From: Saccharibacillus sacchari DSM 19268
GTDB lineage: Bacteria > Bacillota > Bacilli > Paenibacillales > Paenibacillaceae
Direction: 5' to 3'
NCBI RefSeq assembly: GCF_000585395.1
Contig: NZ_KK073875.1
Location: 571,186 to 635,185, forward strand
DNA: 64,000 bases
Part shown: piece by piece, positions 8,427 to 16,091 of the stretch
Layout: every line of letters begins with the position of its first letter
Position numbering within the stretch: position 1 is the first letter of the stretch
Notes under the pieces: model-generated
The model's database searches: none
What the model saw: the letters and a program-made list of their open reading frames with translations, nothing else
Told to the model about the DNA's origin: nothing
Made by a program: the position numbers and the translations under genes

Positions 8427-9132
8427 CTCTCATCTGTCAGTTACCATACGTTGCGAACAGAAAAGGCGTATTGCGCGAACGGAAGTAAGATTTCGTTCGG
8501 CTACGCGATTTCTCCAAAGATCGGTACGAGCGTCTAACGGCAAGTCGGGCATGGGCGCAACGTTTCTGTGACGGGAACTCCGATCGGCGCGTGATGACGC
8601 CGAACTCGGACTGCACAGGGATACACTTGTAAACGTTGACCTATACGACAGGCGTTGAACGGCTTGTGCCTCACCTTGGATCGCATGGTTGCTTCCGATG
8701 ACGAGAAGAATTGAGCTTTATTCGCAGAGTCGGACATGGGCGTTACGTTGTCGTGACGATAAATACTGTCGGCCCGCTGGTCGCTTGCCTCGGATCGCAC
8801 TCTGACAACCTTAATGACGCCCATGCGAATGACTCTTAACGGCTCGTGCCTCGTCTTGGATCGCATGGTTGCTTCCATAACGAGAAAGTTTGAGCGTTAT
8901 TCGTAGAGCCGGACATGGGCGGTACGTTGTCGTGACGATAAATGCTGTCGGCCCGCTGGTCGCTTGCCTCGGATCGCACTCTGACAACCTTAAATGACGC
9001 CCATGCGAATGACTCTTAACGACTCGTGCCTCGCCTTGGATCGCATGGTAACTGCAAGAATTAGCACCGTACGACGAAGTCGCCGGTTGCCGGGTTTCAT
9101 CGGGCTAGTCCCTCCACCTGCTCTTGATAAGA
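8427..9132 (-). promoter_or_regulatory. SAM-I (S-box) riboswitch with a giant P4 insertion
   Basis: The 5' half is a textbook S-box on the minus strand: TCTTATCAAGAG (9132-9121), GGTGGAGGGACTAGCCC, GATGAAACCCGGCAACC and CGGTGCTAATTCTTGCAG. P1 closes with GATGAGA (8434-8428). P4 is CAGTTACCATGCG (9054-9042) paired with CGTATGGTAACTG (8450-8438), 13 bp with one G-U. In ordinary S-boxes the P4 loop is short; here about 591 nt lie inside it, filled by 180-nt tandem repeats with their own hairpins. SAM binding uses P1, P3, the P1/P2 and P3/P4 joins and the kink-turn, all of which are present, so I expect function. It controls metA and probably metI-metC. Confidence 0.9.
8510..9049 (-). repeat. Three tandem 180-nt units inside the riboswitch P4 loop
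   Basis: On the minus strand each unit begins ACCATGCGATCCAAG; the starts are at 9049, 8869 and 8689, exactly 180 nt apart. Units 1 and 2 are nearly identical, with base changes and one compensating 1-nt indel pair; unit 3 keeps the head and parts of the tail (CGCCCATG.CCGACT) but is diverged between. Each of units 1 and 2 folds into a long hairpin: AGAGTC, CATGGGCG, GTTGTC and GTG-CGAT pair with ATCGTCAC, GACAAC, CGCCCATG and GGCTCT or GACTCT. Unit 3 has its own CAACGTTT/AAACGTTG pairing. The first unit's head is the P4 5' strand itself. Confidence 0.9.
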
Positions 9133-9215
9133 TTCCACTTTTCGACCGGCGCGCGAACGCCGGAGGAAGTATTCAATTGTTGGGTTCCAGCTTGCGCCGG
9201 AAGAACTTTAGATCA

Positions 9216-9243
9216 ATTATACACGAAAACAGTATTCAGGCAA
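9216..9243 (-). promoter_or_regulatory. Promoter for the metA leader
   Basis: Minus strand: TTGCCT (9243-9238), 16 nt, then TATAAT (9221-9216). The expected transcript start near 9209 is about 77 nt before the riboswitch P1 and gives a leader of roughly 945 nt. Only the -10 box is a perfect match. Confidence 0.6.
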
Positions 9244-9311
9244 GAAGCAGCTTATACAGGAATTAACCATTTTTTGCACACATTCGTGAATAAAAATACC
9301 GGAGTATGCAC

Positions 9312-9362
9312 AAAAAGCCCGTATGCTTGCACTTTCCAGCTTTTCCGTATAGCTGACGGGCT
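9312..9362 (-). terminator. Probable terminator after the 117-residue hypothetical gene
   Basis: Minus strand: AGCCCGT pairs with ACGGGCT around a 33-nt interior with weak internal pairing (AGCT), followed by five Ts. It sits about 120 nt after the stop of the gene at 9486-9839. Confidence 0.5.
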
Positions 9363-9485
9363 CTGTTATTTTTTCGACAAGCCATACGGAGTTCGCTTCA
9401 AGAAGTTTCAACGCTGTATCGTAATTGCCTATGCTCAGTTGGACGGTCTTAGAACTGTTTTCGAATTGATGTAGCTGTAAAAGAC

Positions 9486-9839
9486 TTACTGCTGACCTTC
9501 CCGCATCCTTTTCATCCAAGGCAAAACTTCGCTCTCCATCCTGGACATGCAGCTGTGCAGCTCTGCCCGCAATGTCTCTTCGCGATCATACTCGAACCAT
9601 TCTTCATAAGGTCGATTCATCCAAAGATCCACTTCTGAAGAAGGACGGCGCAGGGCAAAATTGACATTCATTCGCCGCATGCGATGCCCGTCTTTTCGAG
9701 TCGCCTCCGTGAACAATTCAACCTTTTCCACAAAGCCGTCGACCTGACGCTGCAAGCACCATCTGGGCCACTTCCCGCTTAACTCGAAACCTTGTAATTC
9801 CAAGGTTTCACGGATGATCTTCGCTGCTTGGATTGCCAT
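9486..9839 (-). CDS. Hypothetical protein, 117 residues
   Basis: A soluble, charged protein that I do not recognise with confidence. It has no signal peptide or membrane span and is rich in Arg, Glu, Trp and Met. The layout (helix, LELQGFELSGKWPRW, then a strand pattern VEKVELFTEATRKDGHRMRRMNVNFALRRP) recalls DUF4304-type domains, in which 'GF..kg..w' is followed by beta strands, but this is only a weak resemblance. It starts at an ATG preceded by a purine-rich GGGAAGGAAG site. It is monocistronic, between the divergent corA region and the met leader promoter. Confidence 0.6.
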   Translation of the reverse strand: MAIQAAKIIRETLELQGFELSGKWPRWCLQRQVDGFVEKVELFTEATRKDGHRMRRMNVNFALRRPSSEVDLWMNRPYEEWFEYDREETLRAELHSCMSRMESEVLPWMKRMREGQQ

Positions 9840-10008
9840 GTTTGCCGCTTCCTTCCCGCTCTTGATCTTTTTCTACATTTTAACGTTCTTGAAGCCGATA
9901 GTGTAAGCATAAACCTTCACAAACAAAGCCTTGAAAGCCCTCAGGGGGCAAGGTATACTTAACGAGGGTTTTATGAAAACAATTTTGAAAGCAAGAGGTG
10001 AATTTCAG

Positions 10009-10113
10009 ATGGACGGCGACCCGAGGCCCAAGCGTAAGAGAACGCAGACTCTAGTTCAACAGCAGAAAAAACGGCCAACCGGCGCAGTGCCTCCAATTCT
10101 GGACATTCGCTGA
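10009..10113 (+). CDS. Possible 34-residue leader peptide upstream of corA
   Basis: A short frame beginning MDGDPRPKRKRT and ending in PPILDIR, with AGAGGTG eight bases before the ATG. It stops 144 nt before the corA start. Its acidic-proline beginning resembles the known enterobacterial MgtL peptide (MEPDPTP...), whose Asp/Glu-Pro stretch destabilises ribosomes at low magnesium. A GC-rich pairing ending in six Ts follows. The resemblance may be chance: the peptide is short and the middle part is simply basic. A longer reading from 9931 lacks a better ribosome site. Confidence 0.35.
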   Translation: MDGDPRPKRKRTQTLVQQQKKRPTGAVPPILDIR

Positions 10114-10188
10114 CAGGGGCCTTCCTGGCGACTGATTGCTTCAGCCGTGTCGGGACGACGCACGCTTCTTCGCGCCGGCCTGTTTTTT
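10113..10188 (+). terminator. Possible attenuator hairpin in the corA leader
   Basis: ACAGGGGCC (10113-10121) can pair, with a GG bulge, with GGCCTGT (10177-10183), closing a branched interior (GGCG/CGCC), and six Ts follow. It lies between the small frame and corA, so it would be an attenuator rather than an end-of-operon terminator. The long loop makes it uncertain. Confidence 0.35.
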
Positions 10189-10257
10189 CCTGCGTTCTCC
10201 CGCAAATTCGAGACTATTCATGGACGACCGATGTCCCATTTCGAAGGAGTGAACGGC

Positions 10258-11199
10258 ATGAAAATCCGGCACGTAAGAAACGGCGTATTCACGCTTATTG
10301 AAAATGAAAATCTGACTGATACCTTAACTGCACCCGAGGAAGGCTTTTACTGGATCGATGCCGACCTTGACGATATTACTTTACTGCAAGTTACGTTCGG
10401 CATGCATGATCTGGCCGTCGAGGATATGCTCGGCGAGGAAGAACAACGGCCGAAGATCGAGATTTACGAAAATCACTATTTTACCGTCGTGAACAGCATC
10501 CGCTTCGACAACGAAGAGATCTTTATGCGCGCCCTCAATATTTTCCTGGGTCGGCATTTCGTTATTACGGTTACGCGGCAGAAGATTCACGAGTTGCGCA
10601 CGGTCAAACCGATCATGTGGGAAGAGGAAGTCAATACGCCCGACCGCTTCATGTATCTGCTGATCGACCGCGTGGTCGACAACTTCTTCGCGGTCGGCGA
10701 CCGGATCGAAGACCAGATCGAACAGCTCGAAGAAGATATTTTGATGAATACCAAACGTACGCATCTGAACGATATCATCGGTCTGCGGGCAGAAATTCTC
10801 TGGCTCAAAAAGGTACTGGTTCCGCAGCGCGAGGTAATTAACATCTTGAACAAGAAAGACCTGCGCTTGATCGACGACGAATTGCAAAAATACTTCAGCG
10901 ACATTTACGAAAATACCGTTAAAGTCTCAGAAGCTTTCGATACGTACCGCGATCTGATGGGCAACTTGAGAGAAGCTTATCAATCCAGTATCTCGAACCG
11001 CGCGAACGAGATCATGAAGGTCTTTACCGTGATTACGACGATCTTCATGCCGCTTACCGTGGTGACGGGCATTTACGGGATGAACTTCGACCATATGCCG
11101 GAACTGCACTGGACCTACGGCTATCCGATGGTCATCGGCCTGATGATCGTGCTGGGCTTGACGATGTATCTGTTGTTCCGCAAAAAAGGCTGGCTGTGA
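10258..11199 (+). CDS. corA: CorA-family magnesium/divalent cation channel
   Basis: A 313-residue CorA/2-TM-GxN transporter, which forms homopentameric Mg2+ channels in the membrane. The long cytoplasmic N-terminal domain is followed by a helical stalk (about 150-245) and two membrane spans at the C-terminus. The diagnostic selectivity motif YGMN sits between them in TGIYGMNFDHMPE, and the basic tail RKKGW follows TM2. The open frame extends upstream to about 10147, but the ATG at 10258 with AAGGAGTG seven bases before it gives the normal family length. A strong bidirectional terminator follows. Confidence 0.93.
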   Translation: MKIRHVRNGVFTLIENENLTDTLTAPEEGFYWIDADLDDITLLQVTFGMHDLAVEDMLGEEEQRPKIEIYENHYFTVVNSIRFDNEEIFMRALNIFLGRHFVITVTRQKIHELRTVKPIMWEEEVNTPDRFMYLLIDRVVDNFFAVGDRIEDQIEQLEEDILMNTKRTHLNDIIGLRAEILWLKKVLVPQREVINILNKKDLRLIDDELQKYFSDIYENTVKVSEAFDTYRDLMGNLREAYQSSISNRANEIMKVFTVITTIFMPLTVVTGIYGMNFDHMPELHWTYGYPMVIGLMIVLGLTMYLLFRKKGWL

Positions 11200-11221
11200 A
11201 GATTTTCCTTTCACGGACGGC

Positions 11222-11268
11222 AAAAGACCGTTTCGAACTTCCTTTGCCGAAGTCCGAAACGGTCTTTT
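11222..11268. terminator. Bidirectional terminator between corA and the HRDC gene
   Basis: A perfect 14-bp stem, AAAAGACCGTTTCG with CGAAACGGTCTTTT, has T runs on both strands and lies between two convergent genes. Confidence 0.88.
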
Positions 11269-11308
11269 CTTTGGCTGACGTTGAGGTTGATTCGTACCGT
11301 TTGCGCGT

Positions 11309-12421
11309 TCAGTCCGATCCGGTCGCGCGTTGGGATTTGGAGCGGTTGACCGCAACGGGCGCGATAACAACCTGCGACGACGTACCGGCCTTGCTACCGT
11401 TTTCCGCAGCGTGAGCGGAATCAGCTTCCGTTGTTCGATCGGCTTCCCGACGGTATCGGATACGCAGCAGCCGCAGTTGTTCATATAAAATGTCCTGTCC
11501 CGGCTCGCTCGGCGGTTCTTCTCCGTACACCTTTTTCAAAACAGGTTTGAGGAACGAGTCTCCCAATTCCGCGTAGGCCTCTTTGACCGCCAATTGCTGC
11601 TCTTGCGGAACCAACTGGATCTCGTGTTCGATGACCGCTTCGAGCGAATAGCCGTTCTTTTCCAGCGACTCCATCATTTCGACCAATTCGCGCCGCTCCA
11701 ACCCGCTTTCCTGGCTGATCTGGGCCAACGAAACGCAGGTGCTGCCGGAACGCGTCGATTCAAGCAAAAGACGGGTTGCCCGCACTCGCTCCGCTTCGCG
11801 CTTGAATTTGCGTTCTTTGCTTTTGTACGTCCATGCTTCGAATTCTTCTTCGTCGAGACGATGCTCTACCCAATCCAACGGGAACGAATGCTTGCGCTCG
11901 ATCGTCCGCGTATGCTCAAGGATGTTTTCGCCGTAACGGTTCACCGTGCTTTCGCCGATTCCCGGCAGTTCCCGAAGTTCTTCGAGCGTCTGCGGCAAAA
12001 AGGTACCGATCAAGCGCAGCGCGCGGTTGGTCGCGATCAGATAAGGCGCGCGATGTTCTTCCGTCGCTTTTACCCGGCGCCAAGCCGTTAGTTGCTTATA
12101 CAACTCCTCGTCGGCATGCAGTTCGCTGTAGCAAATCAGCTTCTGCGTATAGCGGCCGCGCTGACCGGATTCGAGGAATTCCTGAAACGTGTCGCGGATG
12201 ATCGGGCGATAACCTTCGGACAACTTGGCCGCAAGCTTGTGCCGGTATACGGCAAGCATCTCGTTCCACATGTCGCCTTCGTACCAAATGTCGCGCTCCG
12301 ACTGTTCCCGATCGCCGCCGGCTTCCTCATGCCAACCGCATGTCCACAATCCGCCTTCTTCTTCGATCCACACCTGCGCGCCGCCGACTTCGTGTTCCCG
12401 TTCGATTTCCATTCGGTTCAA
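11309..12421 (-). CDS. HRDC domain protein (RecQ-C-terminus-like)
   Basis: About 370 residues. The middle holds an HRDC domain (ELYKQLTAWRRVKA... through LRELPGIGESTVNRYGENIL, roughly residues 120-195), a nucleic-acid-binding fold of RecQ helicases and RNase D. A later segment looks like the winged helix-turn-helix seen after HRDC in some Bacillota proteins (TCVSLAQISQESGLERRELVEMMESLEKNG). No helicase motifs are present, so it is not RecQ itself. The N-terminal 100 residues are unassigned, and the C-terminus is basic and disordered. The frame runs upstream to 12550; TTG at 12421, ten bases after AGGTGGG, is the best-supported start, though ATG at 12412 is possible. Confidence 0.72.
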   Translation of the reverse strand: MNRMEIEREHEVGGAQVWIEEEGGLWTCGWHEEAGGDREQSERDIWYEGDMWNEMLAVYRHKLAAKLSEGYRPIIRDTFQEFLESGQRGRYTQKLICYSELHADEELYKQLTAWRRVKATEEHRAPYLIATNRALRLIGTFLPQTLEELRELPGIGESTVNRYGENILEHTRTIERKHSFPLDWVEHRLDEEEFEAWTYKSKERKFKREAERVRATRLLLESTRSGSTCVSLAQISQESGLERRELVEMMESLEKNGYSLEAVIEHEIQLVPQEQQLAVKEAYAELGDSFLKPVLKKVYGEEPPSEPGQDILYEQLRLLRIRYRREADRTTEADSAHAAENGSKAGTSSQVVIAPVAVNRSKSQRATGSD

Positions 12422-12604
12422 AAAAACGATTCCCACCTTAATCCCCCGCCTTTTCGCGAATTTTTCAGCCGAAACGCAAAAAACACCCCTCCTACATGGA
12501 TATGTAAGAGAGGTGCTTCCTCCGCGCTTGTATGCTGTTAGGCTTATCATAACCTTTATATGGAAGGATCGTCAAGCTAAGTTGCTTCACGCATGCATCT
12601 TATC

Positions 12605-13264
12605 TCAGAGTTCAGCTTCCAAAGCGGCCAATCTTTTGACCAAAGAGCCTCGCCAGCCGTCGGCCAATTCGTCGATTGCCAACAGACTGCGAATGGCTTC
12701 CGCATCATTCTTCAGCTTGTATTTGATTTCGTTGGCGCGCATGACGGTCATCCCTGCCGGGTGACGCTCCAATAGCTCAACTTGATCTCCCGCCTGAACC
12801 GCACCTTCTTTTAACACCCGGAAGTAAAAGCCGCTGTACCCTGTGTCTTGCACCTGGGCAGGCAGCTCGGGTACGCCGTAGCGCACCGAAAGCTTAAAGC
12901 ACGGCTGGCGCGGCTGGCTCAACTGCACCACGGCTTCGCCGATCGCAAACGTATCGCCGATGCAGAAATCTTCTTCGGCTCCGCCTTCGATCGATAAATT
13001 CTCTCCAAACGCACCGGGGCCGAGCTTCGGCAGCACGCCATTCTCCCAGAAAGGAAAGCGGTCCGTCGAATAAACGCATGCCGCCTTATCCACGCCGCCG
13101 TGATTTTTCAAGTCCGCTTGTCCGTCCCCTTCAAAGCCCAGCTTGCTCAAATATACGGCTCCGTCTACCGGATGCTTAAAAATACCGGTCTCGACTTCCT
13201 TCTTCCCGTTCGGTACTGCTTTGGGCAATCCGACATTCACTGCGGCAATCCGCACGTCTTTCAT
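12605..13264 (-). CDS. MOSC domain protein, YiiM-like
   Basis: A 219-residue protein with a MOSC domain (about 1-165), the sulfur-carrier module shared with molybdenum-cofactor sulfurases; YiiM-type proteins act in N-hydroxylated base detoxification. Visible motifs are GDGQADLKNHGGVDKAACVY, GPGAFGENLS and QPRQPCFKL, where the cysteine is the conserved sulfur carrier. The C-terminal helical tail (AGMTVMRANEIKYKLKNDAE onward) matches the 3-alpha domain that follows MOSC in YiiM. The ATG at 13264 has AAAGGAGG eight bases before it and is preferred over an upstream in-frame ATG at 13294. Confidence 0.85.
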   Translation of the reverse strand: MKDVRIAAVNVGLPKAVPNGKKEVETGIFKHPVDGAVYLSKLGFEGDGQADLKNHGGVDKAACVYSTDRFPFWENGVLPKLGPGAFGENLSIEGGAEEDFCIGDTFAIGEAVVQLSQPRQPCFKLSVRYGVPELPAQVQDTGYSGFYFRVLKEGAVQAGDQVELLERHPAGMTVMRANEIKYKLKNDAEAIRSLLAIDELADGWRGSLVKRLAALEAEL

Positions 13265-13307
13265 TCCGTCCGCCTCCTTTATTCTGAGATTCATTATGGC
13301 ACGGATC

Positions 13308-14417
13308 TTATTGCATGGCTACCCACTGTCCGAATACCAAGGTGTTGCTCAATTGGCGCCCTGCGCTGGTTAACGTACGTCCATTGGCATAAAGAGCCGA
13401 CGACGCGCCCCCGTCCAGATTCATTGCCTGCTTCGCGCCGAGCTTCTGCATGACCTGCGCCCATTGGCCCATGGTTGCGCCGCTTACCGTAGCCAGCATC
13501 ACCGAACCGTCCGGCATGATCGCGATTCCGCTGCGCGCGCCGGAAGCGGTCAGGATCTTCGGATCGTTGAACCCTTCTCCCTTGGCGTCGAGCGATACTT
13601 TGCTGTCTTTGACCAAACGCGGACCTGCTCCGACAGCCGTTACGACATCGTCCCAGGCAATCGTTTTGCCTGCGGCATCGGTGTACGTAATCTCCATCTC
13701 GACCGTTGACCCGACTTCAAAACGTCCAACATTATCTTTCTCCGATCCGTGATAAACCAGCACATAGCCGTCGGACGGAATGGTTGTATTGGTATTTGCG
13801 CCTTTTTTGACGACTTTGCCTTTGCGTACCGTAACCGCGATCCCGCCGCTGAATCCGACATTGCTGCCGCGTGCGGTATTGTACATCAAGACGACGTTTT
13901 GCCCGGCTTCCGGCGTCCGGTTCACGAAAGTCGCATACCAGCCGAGCGTTTTGCTTTTGCCGGCTTTATCCGGTTTGCTGCTTACCGTGCCGCGGATATT
14001 CGCGCGAAGCGAATCCATAAGCGCCGTACCGTCTTTTTTGAAGCCGATGCTCGTGCCGTAATAACCGGTATGCACGATTTGTCCTTTCGAGATCAATGTC
14101 CCGTAAGGATCGGCCGGACCTCCGTACGAGTTGAAAAAAGCTCCGTTGATCGCCGCCGTCGCATTGCTGTTTTTGATGATCGAAGCAAAGCTTTGCGTTT
14201 GGCCGACTTGTCCTTGGGCCAAGCCCAGCGCTGCTTTCGTACCTTTCGGAATCGTGACCGTCTGTACGCTGTACGTACGCCCCGACACGGACACTTTGCG
14301 TACCGCCGTCGTAATCGACGCGGCCGCTTCGGCCTTCTGATCCCCCATCAGACCGAACACTCCCGTTACCGCCAGCACCCCTGCCAGCAGCATCGTTCCC
14401 CATTTCTTGCTTTTCAT
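13308..14417 (-). CDS. Secreted phosphodiester glycosidase (NAGPA/DUF2233 domain)
   Basis: A 369-residue exported protein: KSKKW, a hydrophobic core and a cleavage site after AEA near residue 32. The remainder is a phosphodiester glycosidase domain of the mammalian uncovering-enzyme family, which removes GlcNAc from phosphodiesters; in Bacillota it is thought to act on wall or exopolysaccharide material. Motifs: AINGAFFNSYGGPADPYG, GAGPRLVKDS, ARSGIAIMPDGSV and NLDGGASSALYANG, all typical of the family. GTG at 14420 precedes the ATG directly; ATG with GGGGAG ten bases upstream is preferred. It is monocistronic; a 740-nt intergenic region with two palindromic elements lies upstream. Confidence 0.82.
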   Translation of the reverse strand: MKSKKWGTMLLAGVLAVTGVFGLMGDQKAEAAASITTAVRKVSVSGRTYSVQTVTIPKGTKAALGLAQGQVGQTQSFASIIKNSNATAAINGAFFNSYGGPADPYGTLISKGQIVHTGYYGTSIGFKKDGTALMDSLRANIRGTVSSKPDKAGKSKTLGWYATFVNRTPEAGQNVVLMYNTARGSNVGFSGGIAVTVRKGKVVKKGANTNTTIPSDGYVLVYHGSEKDNVGRFEVGSTVEMEITYTDAAGKTIAWDDVVTAVGAGPRLVKDSKVSLDAKGEGFNDPKILTASGARSGIAIMPDGSVMLATVSGATMGQWAQVMQKLGAKQAMNLDGGASSALYANGRTLTSAGRQLSNTLVFGQWVAMQ

Positions 14418-14530
14418 CACGAATCTTCTCCCCTTAACTCTTTATTGATTTTCGCTTGCCTACTCTCTTTAATTGGCGATGGAGGGGGCGATTTCCTGCT
14501 TCTCGGCGGCAGGAAATTTGCGCCGGGGTG

Positions 14531-14668
14531 ACGCTGCGGGGGAAAGGGCCTGCGGATCGCTGTTAAAATCCGGTTTCTTTTCGATTGGACTTAAACATAG
14601 CTGGTGGTAAGAAACCGGATTTTAAAGGCGAGCGCTGACGCTTCCTCCGGCTCCTTTCCCCCTCCGCT
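14531..14668. repeat. Palindromic intergenic element, copy C
   Basis: One end reads GCTGCGGGGGAAAGG and the other CCTTTCCCCCTCCGCT, its imperfect inverse complement. The core is a perfect 15-bp inverted repeat, TTAAAATCCGGTTTC / GAAACCGGATTTTAA. The flank AGCGCTCGCCTTTAAAATCCG (read on the minus strand) matches copy D. A second inverted repeat, GATTTCCTGC / GCAGGAAATT, abuts it at 14490-14519. No gene is visible here. Confidence 0.75.
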
Positions 14669-14756
14669 CCCGCGCACATTTCCGCAACCTAAAGCGGAAA
14701 TGCTTTTCCCCTAATACGCAAAAAAAGCGAGTATTTTTTTGCTGTTAGGGTAGATA

Positions 14757-14812
14757 AAAGGCGAAAGAGGATGACAAGAAATACTTTGTCATCCTCTTTC
14801 GCCCGGTTTTTG
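14757..14812. terminator. Strong bidirectional hairpin between copies C and D
   Basis: A perfect 18-bp stem (14760-14777 with 14786-14803; arms GGCGAAAGAGGATGACAA and its complement) with an 8-nt loop. TTTTT follows on the plus strand and TTTT on the minus strand. The likely transcript is the exonuclease gene (minus strand) that ends at 15159. Confidence 0.75.
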
Positions 14813-14958
14813 GCTTAGACTGCTGCGCTTTTTAAGGCTCTGTGGGTAAATCTTGTGGAGCGATGCCCATTGATCTATGAGCATTCGCTTTGCCCTTTCC
14901 CTCTTCCCCAATAAGGAAGAGGTTGGACGCTTGTTCGGTTGATCGCGTGCGTGCGCAG

Positions 14959-15130
14959 GAGCGGAGGGTGGGAGGGAGACGAAGAAGCCGAAACTTTCCA
15001 AAGGAAAGTCTCTTCGTAAGCATGTGCTAGCGCTCGCATCTAAAATCCGATTCCCTCCCCCCAGCCATGTCTTACTCCAATCAGGGGGAATCGAATTTTA
15101 GCGGCGATCGAGTCCCCTCCCACCCGCAGC
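14959..15130. repeat. Palindromic intergenic element, copy D
   Basis: Ends AGCGGAGGGTGGGAGGG and CCCTCCCACCCGCAGC are imperfect inverse complements. The core pairs CTAAAATCCGATTCCC with GGGAATCGAATTTTAG (one mismatch). The segments AGCGCTCGC and GCGATC at matching places tie it to copy C, 290 bp away. No gene is visible here. Confidence 0.75.
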
Positions 15131-15158
15131 GTCTCCCAAGCACAAGCACCCAAAGCGG

Positions 15159-16091
15159 TCAGCCGAACACGTCAGCGCCCAGCATCTTCGTTAGGCTGCT
15201 CATCTCGAGTTCCTCGAACTTCGCGGCCACCTTCGCGTCGTCCAGCTTGAACTCGCACGGATCGATCGGGCACTCCACCGGAACCTCGCAGTGAATTTCG
15301 GCGAGTTTGCGAGACATATGCAGCATATCCAGGTCGTTTTCGATCTTGGTGCGAACGGAGTTAGTCAATTTATCGAGATTGGCGAGAATACCGTCGATAT
15401 CGTCGAACTCCTGCACCAGCTTGATCGCCGTCTTTTCCCCGATGCCTTTGACGCCCGGATAGTTGTCGCTGGCATCGCCCATCAGGCCTTTCATATCGAT
15501 GATCTGCGAAGGCTTCAAGCCTTTTTCCTCCATCAGAAACTCCGGCGTATAGACTTGGTAATTGCCGTAGCCTTTTTTCATGATGATGACCTTGATCCGT
15601 TCGTCGGCCAATTGAAGGAGATCGTTGTCGCCGGACAAGATCTGCACATCCATGTTTTGCTCGCGGGCGCATCGTTTGGCGATGGTGCCGATACAGTCGT
15701 CCGCTTCGTAGCCGGGCACGCCGATGTTCGGAATATCCATCGCTTCGACGACTTCTTTGACCAGATCGAACTGCGGAATCAGGTCGTCGGGAGCGGCGGA
15801 GCGGTTGCCTTTATACGATTCGAACTGCTCGGTACGGAACGTGCGGCCGCCCATGTCCCAGCAGCACGCGATATGCGTCGGGTCGAATTGCTGAACGGCG
15901 TCCCACATATACCGCACGAAGCCGTAAATGCCGTTGGTCGGTACGCCTGTTGTCGTGCGACGGATATAGCCTTTGAGCGCTGTCGCATAATAGGCGCGGA
16001 ACAGCAGCGCCATGCCGTCGACCAGCATCAACGTAGGTTTGCGTGCCAGTACGTTTTCCGGAAGCCCTTCAATCCCGTTATGTTCGCTCAT
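15159..16091 (-). CDS. ypcP: 5'-3' exonuclease (DNA polymerase I N-terminal-like)
   Basis: A 310-residue stand-alone 5'-3' exonuclease/flap nuclease, homologous to the N-terminal domain of PolI and to Bacillus YpcP (ExoR). The N-terminal PIN-like part has LMLVDGMALLFRAYYA, CCWDMGGRTFRTEQFESYKGNR and GYEADDCIGTIA, whose acidic residues bind metal. DNDLLQLAD and GLMGDASDNYPGVKGIGEKTA form the metal site and the helix-hairpin-helix. It should act in RNA primer removal or repair. Its start overlaps the stop of the ArsC-like gene by 4 nt, giving coupled translation on the minus strand. Confidence 0.9.
   Translation of the reverse strand: MSEHNGIEGLPENVLARKPTLMLVDGMALLFRAYYATALKGYIRRTTTGVPTNGIYGFVRYMWDAVQQFDPTHIACCWDMGGRTFRTEQFESYKGNRSAAPDDLIPQFDLVKEVVEAMDIPNIGVPGYEADDCIGTIAKRCAREQNMDVQILSGDNDLLQLADERIKVIIMKKGYGNYQVYTPEFLMEEKGLKPSQIIDMKGLMGDASDNYPGVKGIGEKTAIKLVQEFDDIDGILANLDKLTNSVRTKIENDLDMLHMSRKLAEIHCEVPVECPIDPCEFKLDDAKVAAKFEELEMSSLTKMLGADVFG

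Noticed and set aside
8534-8878. 114-residue minus-strand frame through the 180-nt repeats
   Set aside because: It is open because 180 is a multiple of three and the sequence is GC-rich. The region is inside a riboswitch, has strong pairing, and the third unit keeps no protein similarity.
8510-9049. CRISPR-like array
   Set aside because: The units are 180 nt long, contiguous and structured, without short repeats alternating with unique spacers; no cas genes are nearby.
9217-9519. 100-residue minus-strand frame
   Set aside because: It overlaps the end of the 117-residue gene, runs through its terminator and contains the metA leader promoter; no ribosome site is clear.
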